A stretch of 64,000 nt of DNA. Origin: Xestospongia bergquistia. Lineage: Eukaryota > Porifera > Demospongiae > Haplosclerida > Petrosiidae. A program made the position numbers and the translations under genes. The stretch is taken from the NCBI GenBank assembly GCA_963965975.1, contig OZ014411.1, positions 14,958,501 to 15,022,500 of the forward strand, given 5' to 3'. The notes under the pieces are model-generated. The model worked only from the letters and a program-made list of their open reading frames with translations, made no database searches and was not told where the DNA came from. This document shows, piece after piece, positions 54,238 through 64,000 of the stretch; the stretch's first letter is position 1; each line of letters begins with the position of its first letter.

Positions 54238-57200
54238 ACAAGAAGTTAAAAACAATGTAACGCTGAGTATTACTGAATGGTCCCAGTAGATGGTATATAA
54301 GATAACATACACAGGAACTATTACTGAACAAAAACTTAAAACAAGTACTAGAGTTCCTTATAACAGTCACAGGAGATAGTAACACAAGATAGAACTGTAA
54401 TTTAACAAAAAATCTGATAATGTACAATTAACAATAAATAATAGACAGAATCACAGGAGTTATTATCATATCAAACATTAATAAAAACACTTGACAGTTT
54501 CAGGAAATGTAATACAGGTACATACAATATGTATAATATAATAGGGAGTTGAAAACATTATATAACACAAAGTATTACGGAAGAGTCTAACAGGAATTTG
54601 CATGTAATGTAACATACACAGGAGCTATTGCTGGACAAAAGTCAGAATACAGTAGTACAACTATAGTAGTAAAAACTTCCATGGATAAATCAATGTAAAA
54701 AGAACCTAATGTGACAGATAAATAACAAGACTTTAAACAAAGATACTAGTAAATTGTTGACACTAGTAGATTTGTTATGGATAGGTGATTTACAAAAGTA
54801 TGTAATTTTAGTGTAACTAATGTCAATTAACAAGTAGTACCTATTAATGACATTTGAATCTTGTCTTGGTAGCATTTTAACAAAAGTTAACAAGTTTACC
54901 ATTATTTACCATTCTATAAAACTGTATAATTTATTTATAATCAGCTTTCAAAATATTCACTTAAGAAATTAATCAAAAAAATGAAACAAATAATACCACA
55001 TATATTATTAAATAAATTTCCTTAATTATTAATGTAACAGTATAATTGCAACTATCAACTAGACTTAACTACACTTACATAGTTAAAATCAAAATAACTA
55101 GTGACCTGTCACCTCTGATGGATAATGCATATTACATCTAATATGAGTGTCAGGTCCTTCTATACTGGCTTCAACATTCAAAGAGTTCAAACATTACACT
55201 CCTGGTGAAGAAAAGATAGCAATAACAGTGATATTTTGCTCAGAGAGAGGAAAAAAGACTAGGTTTCTCCTACAGGGACCAGACCAATGAAATGATGATT
55301 CCAATGACCTAATACTAAAAGGAAATAATTATCTACAATTTAAAAAACAGAAATATTATATTTGAATGCATGTGATATTAAACTGTTTTTTCAAGGGATT
55401 CACCTAAACATCATTATTTTAACATTTATTATATCTGTTCAGTAACTGTAACATTGTATGAGCCACTTTGCCATGTACTTTAAACTTATAAATCAAAGCA
55501 TGATGTTTTAACTATTACAATTATACTATATCTTTTAAATCAGTACTGACAATTAAATCTAAGTTCAAAGTACCAATGGTAATACATTGTATTATAATTT
55601 AAACAACAGTGGTACATCTATAAACATACTGGACAAAGTCAATCGTTACCATGGCAATCAAGTTTTCTAATACTTTGTACTCACCAAACAGCCATTTTAG
55701 AAGTAGATAACTTCTTCACTGATACTATTAAATAAGACCACACCTACTGGTATAACACACTATTGATTAGCAGCAGAAAAGTAATGTGACACAGTAGCAT
55801 AATATAAGAAGGTGTCTTTAACAAAATTGTAAGTAGATGATGTTAAACAAGGAGTAGAGGTGTGTCTGATGAGGGATGTGACTAAAGGTAAGAAATCAAT
55901 AGATTTATTCATATAGACAATTAAAATGTCTCCTATCTTTTCCCTTAAAACGTCTGCTGTCAAATTTTACATACAAAATTAATAAGCTTATAATTACAAT
56001 ACAAGTGTATCCAATAAATATTTGCAAATCATTAACTCAGTATATATCCACAGTATATATATTTATACATTCAATGCATATGTTCTATTATGAAGCAGAC
56101 AATGTACCTCACAGAATATCACTAAACCAATATTATTTCTGTAGTTTCTCCTGAGCAACCAATTCCAATGTTTTCACATGAAGGTACACTATACCATTCT
56201 CCATATGAGAAAATTTTAAATCTAAGCAAACAGCCAAACAAGCAAACAAATCAGTCTACTAAAACACTAACACAAGTGCTCTATACATTATTGTTGTAAT
56301 AAACATAGTTAGAAATTACCTTTTTCCTGAGTTACAGTAACTAACTGTAACTAACACTAGATATCTGTACAATTTAAATATTCATTGAAAATCCCAAGGT
56401 ACCACTCAATCTTAACTGATAGTAAAACTTTAGCATGATCCAGACTGAGTGAGAGAAGAGTTTATGATGTTAGAGTAATGATATATTGATAGATTCTTTT
56501 AAAATCTTGGGATAATGCAGTGTTTAACAAAGACATTACATAGAAGAAATTGTCGTACAGTAAGTGTATCATTGGGTCTTAGTACTCTTTGACTGTGTTT
56601 GTGCGTGTATGAGAGAGATAGAAAGAGAGAGAGATAGAAAGAGTTACAAATAGACAGCAAAAAGAACATAAAAAGTTATTTCAATATAACCTGAACTAAG
56701 TGACTCATTCATACAATTATGAGTGACCATTCTGGCTCATACAATATTGCAAAGAGTTTCAATAGCTTTAGAGTCTTATACATGCATGAACTTACAGCTG
56801 ATTTTTTCAGATTAGTTTGGTAAAATAGAAGGAGTAGATAAAGGAAGAGACAGACAGACAGGACATAATAAAGGAAGACAAAGAGAGTAGAAGGCCTATT
56901 CCTATGTATCATCAGATATAGTTAAGACAACAGAATCCATTGGTGACGATGTCTAGTAATGATGTATTAGTTAAAACATGTAATTAATGTGTACTATGCA
57001 CATGTTTACATGTATGATGCTATAAATGAAATATCTAATGAAAGACATTCTGAATTATATATTGAAGACACTTGTTTGAGCCCTAAACAAATACTGTAGT
57101 GAATTATTAAACATGTATACTGAGGACGCTTGTTGTAGTCCCAATAAATATTTGAAAAGAAAGACACCCTTATAACAACAATAATTTCCAAAGTTCAAGA

Positions 57201-58030
57201 GTGTCTGTTACAACTTGCTATGCCTGTTTTAGTAAAGTACAGTGTTACAATGAGGTAGATACTTTTGAGTTAGTGGTAACCTCTGAACTACAGTTGGTAA
57301 TGTTTTTATTAAACATATTATTTCTCTTGCTAATAAATTAAAGGGTGATAAAAACATTGAAGAATCATCTAGTAACTTACCTGTCCATGAACTAATTCTG
57401 TGATATTGAGTTGTTGAAAAACATCCTGTAATAGAGAGGAACGTTATGTCATTTAAAGTCCAAAGCAGCATTGGATGCTCTTCATTTCAGATACTTATAG
57501 AGGCTTTTCTCTTTTTGCTTCAGATATATGTCAGCATAAGAACTTAAATGCAGACTTAAAAAGTTATAGCAAGTTTCATAGATGAATTGATGCATGACAT
57601 TGCAATTTCATGAATACTTCATCTGATACAAATATGTTTCATTTAGGTGAATTTAATCAGCAATACTGAACTGTTTGGCAAGATCCTTATTGCACCACAA
57701 ACAACCTAATCTTACACTTCTGGTTTTGTGATTAATTTATAATTAAGTAGTGAGTGAGATTAGAATAATTTTAAACTGCATGCAGTGAAAAACATTTTAA
57801 TTAAGTGTACTTCTTAATCATAATTATCATTTAGAAGCATAATCATTATAATCTCTAATAAATATACACATTGATTTCATCACTCTGTAATAAACTTGTT
57901 TACAGTAAGTATGACCTCTTGTTCTCGCCAAAAATGAATATATAAATATTTTGAAAGAATTTTATTTTTGGTCAAAAAAGGTACAAGATCACTATCAGTC
58001 AACAAAACTACAGCTAAAATGACTAACTAT
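54238..58030. other. Block 2 of the duplication, copy B, no confident gene
   Basis: Matches 11,057-11,632 and 14,306-17,519. The 133-codon minus-strand frame at 54,026-54,427 overlaps the repeat pair, is built of hydrophobic AT-rich codons and is broken in copy A, so I treat it as chance. The minus-strand frame at 55,760-55,963 keeps the ATVSHYFSAANQ end but has a 1-bp indel relative to copy A near 55,940. The possible start exon at 57,381-57,471 is kept. Confidence 0.4.
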
Positions 58031-58092
58031 AACTAAAATGAAAATATAGACTACACTACAGTCTACAAGATACAATGTTATACACAGTTGTA

Positions 58093-60253
58093 TTAATTGT
58101 CAGTGGCCATCACTGCATCATTTTTTTTTAACTCCTCAATGTAGTATTTTATGGGATGACCACGACCACTTGGAAGAAAATACACTTCCAATGGTTTATA
58201 CAGACCAACCCATGGACCTAGTGTTGTACCCAAACCACTGGAAATCCTATCACCCTCAATAGTGATTACATTTGATGAAATTAAATCAAATTTGTTAGAA
58301 AATTCCTTGTCACAAGTTGGTAGGCATCCATAAACGTACATAGTCGGGTGTAATTGTTTATATTTCAGAGAGAGACGATAGGTTAGTATAGACGCCAAAG
58401 CACCTCCAAGACTATGTCCTGTTATAAAGAGCTTCTTGTTGCCAACATGGTCTTTAACATACTTTTCGATAGATTTATGAACACTATTGGATGCATCAAC
58501 AAAACCTCTATGGCATTGTACTCGACCGTTGTTGAGTGGTTTTTTTTAAAAACGTACATCAGTCAAAATGTTTTTGAAGGAATAAATACTTGTACCTCTG
58601 AATACGACAACAAGAGTAGTACTATTAGAGGCTATAAAACCATTTGTGTCAGTGTGACTATCATATATCTGTTTCTTAGCCTCCAATCCGTATTGCTTTA
58701 CACCTTGCTCGACTATGCCGTATTCTTCATAGGCTAACTCAGACAGATATGAAATGTAAGTGCTTCTTGTGCGTTATATCCTTGAATGAAGAGTAAGTTT
58801 GGTTTTGGTTTAGCAGGAGTGGTAGATACTACTGCTTGAATGACATTTGAAGCGAATCCTATTTGTTGATAAGCGTCATTATTCCAGTCAAAAACAGGTC
58901 CCACATAGCTCACTATGATTGGACTTTCCTTTTCTTCCATAATGTAATCGAGATATGTTTCCCCGACATAACCAGGACCAACCCATTGCCATCTCAGATA
59001 ACCTTTTGGACCAAAAGAGATATCAGACCTAAAAAAAATAAAAATAATATATCAATTAATTTTGTTAAGTGTCTAAATATTTTCATTACTTGCATTCAAT
59101 ACAACTTTAATTTAATATGAGCCTACATTTTTGGATAATATAATCCCAGCCATGACCATTTTCCAGAGAGAGCTGACTTTGTATTAACAACTGGGTACAC
59201 ATATGTGTAACTATAATCAAGTGTTATTGTAAGAGTGATTAGGCTTGGCTCACTAGCACTTAGGGCCTGCGTCAATGTTGGTTTTTTCCCAAGATCAGGA
59301 TACAGAAGTTTTGGCTCAAGTTCATCATCTAATTGTAGACCTGGTTGCTTGATATGATCAGGAAGACTATCTTGTTCCAATATAGGAAGAAGCAGCTGTT
59401 GCTCTTGCCAGTCAAACTGGGACCACAGTCTGTTCAGGTCTTCCTGAGAATACTGAACAGATTCGAATGGCTTCTCATTAACGTTAGAGATTTCTACTGC
59501 CGTTTCCAGAGACAAAAGAAAGCCCTGCAGTTTAGGCTCAAATGAAGGCGTATACTCAGCCCTTTCAGAAGTTTTTGCTGAAGATTCCTCATTTTCAAAT
59601 GCCTCAACTCCAGGGGAATGAACTACACCATGGAGTTTGTTGGTGTCTGCATCCACACGTTTATAATCACCTTTGAAAATACGTAATTCAAACTTTTCAA
59701 AGCGATTACGCGACTCCATTCCAGCTGTGGATTTTAGTTTTCCAACTTTATATGAACCCTGAGCGGATTTTCGAATCCATTTGAAGGCCAAGTAATTTTT
59801 GTCATTGGAACCCTCTCTGTATATTCCCACCCAGTAATCATTAGTATCAGGAGTCTTGTCAAGATGCCAATGCATAGTTGGGTAATAATAGAGGTAACTG
59901 TAATATGAATAGAGCTCAATGTTGTCATAGACGTTTGTGCTATAGGTTCTTGCAGTTTCAAAGTTATCTGTCACGTCATCAGCTTCAGATTCCTGCTTAT
60001 TCATTGCTTCATTCAGGCTTTGAAAGAATTCAAGCCTGTCCTGGTCATTTAGTTGTCTCCAACCAGAGATAAGTGTTTGTATCTTGTCTGCAACAGACAG
60101 CTTGTCAAAATTAACATCTGTTGATGGCACAGATAGAAAATCATCATCTTCAGATAATGTTTCAAGGGAAGGATGGGGTACAGACTTGGCACTGGCACTT
60201 TTTGTGCAGAAGATTCCCACAACAGTCAATGATAGTTGCCAGAAAAGTGCCAT
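58093..60253 (-). pseudogene. Secreted class-3 lipase paralogue, copy B, disabled
   Basis: Exon 1 (59,127-60,253) is fully open: signal peptide MALFWQLSLTVVGIFC, the first SKICH-like domain and most of the linker, about 90% like copy A. The intron is 59,029-59,126. Exon 2 has a 1-bp deletion near 58,752 (frameshift after LSSELAYEEYG) and a TAA near 58,549 where copy A has the Cys of RFCKKPL. The catalytic elbow GHSLGGALASIL, DRISS and the RGHPIKYYIEE His region remain after these breaks. Only a secreted N-terminal SKICH-like protein could be made. Confidence 0.85.
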
Positions 60254-60291
60254 GTTGATTGACAGGATATAAGTGGTACAATAATTACAGC

Positions 60292-60300
60292 CTATTTATA
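60292..60300 (-). promoter_or_regulatory. TATA box of lipase copy B
   Basis: TATAAATAG, 39-47 bp upstream of the ATG, the same arrangement as copy A. Confidence 0.55.
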
Positions 60301-60314
60301 GTGCTCAGCTGGTC

Positions 60315-60357
60315 TATTTATATATATATATATATTATATATATATATATATATATC
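60315..60357. repeat. Interrupted (TA)n microsatellite
   Basis: Palindromic TA tract upstream of the lipase promoter, one interruption near its middle. Confidence 0.85.
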
Positions 60358-60559
60358 ACTGTAAAAATGCATTGATTTAACAGGTACAATTGTAAATAAG
60401 TAGAAAAGTATTTGATGCAATAAAGTAAACATCATGTACTGTTTTTATTCTTAATGAACGAACTACAATCATGAGACATTGCACCAGAGCTGTCACTATG
60501 AAATTAATGTACAGACTTTAATGTATTTTGTAGGGATGCAAGTAATGAAGGAGCGTCCA

Positions 60560-60660
60560 ACTCTAAATACACTAAAGTATTAGTATGGGACTAGAACAAG
60601 TGTCCTCAATATAGAGGTTGTATATATAATACACTAAAGTTTCCTCAATATAGAGGGTGG
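60560..60660 (-). repeat. Dispersed ~60-bp repeat, two units, inverted relative to 31,960-32,175
   Basis: Starts with GAAGGAGCGTCCAACTC at 60,548, which resembles the inner part of the MITE end at 24,520-24,534. CTAGAACAAGTGTCCTCAAT units follow. Another single unit lies at 61,785-61,850. Confidence 0.7.
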
Positions 60661-60708
60661 CCTTAATTCATATTGTCTTTATAAAAGATTCTATTATATC
60701 ATATTTAG

Positions 60709-62475
60709 GCTCCATTAGTACTGATAATGGTTCATCTTTAGTCAAGATAGGTAATACTTGTGCTATATGTGGTGTTCAAGCAGTTAAGTCAATCAATATT
60801 TTGTTAGATTAATTAATTATAATTCATAACAGAAGCTCTGTAATCCACCTCAAATGTCACCTAATGAAGGATATGCAGGTAAGTTAAGTATTAAGTATAT
60901 ATATTACATTTCTTTATAGTTTTAAATGTTGATTATTCTCCTGTTGCTACTGGAGGTATATAAAGTAATAAAAGAAATGTCTTCCACATTTGTCTCTCAA
61001 ACAGTACAGTATATGATATTGAGGCAGAAAGAATAGATCCTTAATATAATTGTACAATATAGTGGTAAGAAAGTAATAGATTGCTAAATTGTTTTAGTTG
61101 TGTATGTAATGCTCTGTAATGTGTGTAATTTTCAATAAGGAACCACTTCTAGTCAAACAATACATTGTGGCCTTATTTGTGAAAAGGGACCATTGTAAAA
61201 GCATATACTTGTTATGAATAGTTGTCCATATACAGTAAATGTATGTATACAAAACTGTTTATTGAGATGTTTTAGCAGTAGTCCCTTTTCACAAATCAGC
61301 TCTCACACACATATATATAAATATTATTTTATTATATTGATATATGTAATGTATTATAACAGCTAATATAATGTATTAATACATGTTTTACCATTTAATA
61401 ACAATTAAAATTGATATTAGTGACATTAATTATATACTTCATTTTAGTTCTAAATTTATTGATCTACATCAACTCTGTATACTAGAAGGACAAGTACATT
61501 ATATATAATATTTTTATTATTATACGAGAACTCTATATTATAGCTATGTTGGATACAATATATTGATGTCATTCTACTGAGTAAAGATGGACCTCCTTTA
61601 GATGTTAGTCTACTAGCTACTGTAGCAGGTTTAAAAAATGGTTAGTTAACTTAGCTATTATATATGTTTATTATCTTGACATTGCTTGGTTTAATTTGAT
61701 TGATCTAATAATAGGGGCATACTCTATTCATTTAGTACAGTACATAATATAACCATTTTATACCTGACATTTTGGAAGAGGTTGCATAATACACTAAAGT
61801 ATTAGTATAGGACTAGAACAAGTGTCCTCAATATAGAGGGTGTCCTTCATAGGAGGTTCCACATTATTACATGATATGTTTAATTTTTAGTGAAGCTACC
61901 AACTGTTACTATTGACTCAGAAAGTCCAGTAGTTTCCATGGTAACACAAAGTCCACTACATCGTGGTTCACTACCTGTATCAATTTCGTTTGCCATTCAT
62001 CATAAGTGGGTGTGGTTACATTAGTAGCTATGGTATGATAATGTCCTACAGATGGTCTAGTCTCCTTGATCCTACAAGAGGTGAGATGTCATTATGTTCT
62101 GGTTTAATGAGTATTGTTGTCACTGATAATATGTTAGCTGGAGTATATAAACTAGGTAACCCACACCCACTGACACACCCTTTTACATTGCACTGGCTTT
62201 CAAAGGTTTTATTCTTTAACTTGTGAATTTAGTTTATAATAATGTATTATTATAACAACATCATAACTATCTAGTGTAGTCTATTATAATCTTGTTTAAT
62301 TACTAGTATTAATAACTATTTCATTTATTTTGTTAATATTATTATTATTAATTATCTCTATTATATTAGGGGCATAGCATTAAATTATGAAGAAATAGAG
62401 AAATGTATTAAGATATCAAAGAAACATGACAAAGCTCTCAGTAAACTAATTACAACAACAATTAATATAAATTAA
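60709..62475 (+). CDS. EXOSC8: EXOSC8 (RRP43)-like exosome subunit, 5' end missing
   Basis: Exons: 60709-60782, 60833-60878, 60920-60955, 61448-61493, 61544-61640, 61891-62005, 62052-62155, 62370-62475. They read SLVKIGNTCAICGVQA, LNVDYSPVATG, SKFIDLHQLCILEG, YIDVILLSKDGPPLDVSLLA, VKLPTVTI, SSLLDPTRGEMSLCSGLMSI and NYEEIEKCIKISKKHDKAL, in the order of the RNase PH-like fold of RRP43. The subunit is part of the six-membered ring of the RNA exosome, used in 3'-end RNA processing and decay. The ~55-residue N-terminus is not found; copy B of the duplication ends 180 bp upstream. The segment between LNVDYSPVATG and SKFIDLHQ (about 25 residues in relatives) is missing, and the last junction is off by one base. 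It may be a truncated or degrading copy. Confidence 0.75.
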
Positions 62476-62832
62476 CTATCATTTTATTATACCAGTATGT
62501 AATGATCAATGTGACATGTACTTTAAATAGTATCTAACACCAGACAGTAATATTAGTATTAATATTTGTTGTAACTATAATACAATGTGGATTATAGTCT
62601 GATATGACCAGCTCTTTTTATTGAGAGGAACATTTCTCTCTATGTAAAGGGTTGTTGTCATATTAGACTAAGGCAGAACTATATCATTTATTATATTTAT
62701 TATATTTATATCAATATGTATTATAATGAAGTCAAACAGAGGATGACCTCTGTTATTGAGGTATTTCATTTACCAACTGGTAGGTGGAAACAACAACCAA
62801 CCAATCATAGGGGGAGGAAGCTCAAAAAAGTT
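62476..62832. other. Intergenic, nothing recognised
   Basis: AT-rich, no open frame of note. It ends at a poly-G run. Confidence 0.5.
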
Positions 62833-62855
62833 GGGGGGGGGGGGGGGGGGGGGGG
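62833..62855. repeat. Poly-G run of 23
   Basis: Uninterrupted G homopolymer next to the hAT element, in an otherwise AT-rich region. The exact length is likely to be uncertain in any assembly. Confidence 0.9.
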
Positions 62856-62903
62856 CTGAACATATTTGTACACTTGCATAATTAAACATTTTTAAAATGA
62901 GAA

Positions 62904-64000
62904 TTAATATACACCAAAATATTTTCTTTGTTCATCATTTCTTTCAACAAATTCCTTGGCAAGTTCTTGCAGGTTACACATGTCAGTTAGTTCTTTATGA
63001 ACGTGCAGTAAGAAACAGTTATTGAGCCTTTTTTCGGTCATAGTTGATCGCAGGTAGGTGCATGCACATCTCAGTGTTGAAATAGATCTCTCAGATGTTG
63101 CTGAAGTTATGGGTATAGTTAAAAATAAGCTATACATTTCAGAAAAAAAATGATTTATAGGTTTCTTTAGAGTTTAGTGCTTCGCACACTGTTCGGACTG
63201 TTGTAATACATTTATCAGTGGGTAATTCTTGACTAATCACATCTTGGAGAAGTAACAGCTGCCTTTGTAGGACATAAAAGTCAAAATTACCGTTAAAGCA
63301 CGAAGTTTTAATAGAAGACTACTGCCATAATCATCTCCATCAGCTGCATTGAGTATCAAACCTTCCAATGCAAGCACAGGTGGGAGTAGATCCTTTTAAT
63401 CAAATCGGTTTTCTAATTCTCTAATCAGTAAGTCAAAAATTTGGATGTACTGATGACGAAAATAGTCTACTGTTGAATTGTATTGATGTTGTTGGCTTCC
63501 TCCATCAAACCTAGCTGGAGCTTTTCTATATCGTGGAAGCTGTGGTAGGCCTATTTTCAAGTTCTTGGCAGTTTCAACAGTTTGAGAAAATAACTGGTCA
63601 AAATGTTTTTGAGTTCGATGTTGTTGACAAAAGGACTTTGCTAGATTTACTGCAGATAGTGCTTCCTGAAGAGATGTGTTCTTTCCTTGCAAGGTTTTCG
63701 ATAATGTTTCTGAAGCACCAAAAACTAAATGCCCAAGTCTGAAGCCAAACAGTGTTTGAAACTTTTCTAACGATGCTAGCAATACACCTGCCTTTAGGCC
63801 GTATTCATCTTTGGTATTGTGATTAATTTCCTCAAGGGTTTCCATTAAGAGAGAGTAATCTTTTAATATAGCTTCTATTGCTCCTGTTCTTGCAGTCCAT
63901 CTGGTGGGACAAAGAGGTTTTATGCTTACTCTAGTGGATTCTGGCTGTGCAAGCTTTTCAGAGAACAGATGTGACCATTTCGGCGAAAATTTTATAAGTT
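62904..64000 (-). pseudogene. ZMYM/hAT-family transposase, partial and broken
   Basis: From the window edge leftwards the minus strand reads LCPTRWTARTGAIEAIL and continues open through METLEEINHNTKDEYGLKAG to LIRELENRFD and a stop at 63,396. After a broken stretch, 63,137-62,904 holds the hAT C-terminal dimerisation domain: ITSATSERSISTLRCACTYL, RSTMTEKRLNNCFLLHVH. This is the 52-kDa-repressor/ZMYM1-like branch of hAT transposases with a DUF4371-type region. The middle part (63,138-63,395) has shifts. The N-terminus lies beyond the window. Confidence 0.82.

Noticed and set aside
54026..54427. 133-codon minus-strand open frame rich in Leu, Ile, Tyr and Phe
   Set aside because: It lies over a non-coding repeat pair, its composition is what AT-rich DNA gives by chance, and the same region in copy A (about 11,057-11,250) does not keep the frame.

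Overview
The window looks like a gene-poor, very AT-rich, intron-containing metazoan genome. The closest match I can suggest is a demosponge such as Amphimedon. That is inference, resting on ankyrin-ZU5-Death proteins, TRIM-type B-boxes, short introns and heavy transposon decay; no marker gene fixes the species. Almost all genes are split into small exons, so the reading frames given here were assembled by hand from GT/AG splice sites and codon phase.

Layout. Two long direct copies of one segment dominate. Copy A lies at about 275-24,475 and copy B at about 36,782-60,525. Each copy holds, in order: the decayed end of a minus-strand Ty3/gypsy element; a plus-strand 16-exon gene; a block without a confident gene; and a minus-strand secreted class-3 lipase gene. 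Copy A carries a young 4.4-kb Ty3/gypsy element with identical LTRs (17,525-21,934) that copy B lacks, so B shows the empty site. Copy B has 6.8 kb of extra DNA (47,430-54,237) between its two halves, with a decayed RING/B-box TRIM-like gene. Copy A has 2.7 kb (11,633-14,305) absent from B.

The 24.5-36.8 kb interval separates the copies. It holds a MITE with a 9-bp target duplication, a 245-bp tandem array, a FLYWCH/MULE transposon with terminal inverted repeats, fragments of a DUF1917/BLES03-like gene, a Brambleberry/KAR5-like nuclear-fusion gene with apparent frameshifts, decayed armadillo-like exons, and the B-copy gypsy element. After copy B come exons of an EXOSC8/RRP43-like exosome subunit lacking the 5' end, then a minus-strand ZMYM/hAT transposase running off the window.

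The most notable content is the 16-exon gene. It encodes ankyrin repeats, a ZU5 domain, a UPA-like region, a Death domain, a proline-rich linker and then a C-terminus that matches the vinculin tail (Vt) helical bundle. All exon phases agree, so a UNC5/ankyrin/PIDD-like signalling module appears fused to an actin- and phosphoinositide-binding tail. Copy A keeps an open tail but has lost two linker exons while preserving frame. Copy B keeps the linker but has a stop codon inside the tail.
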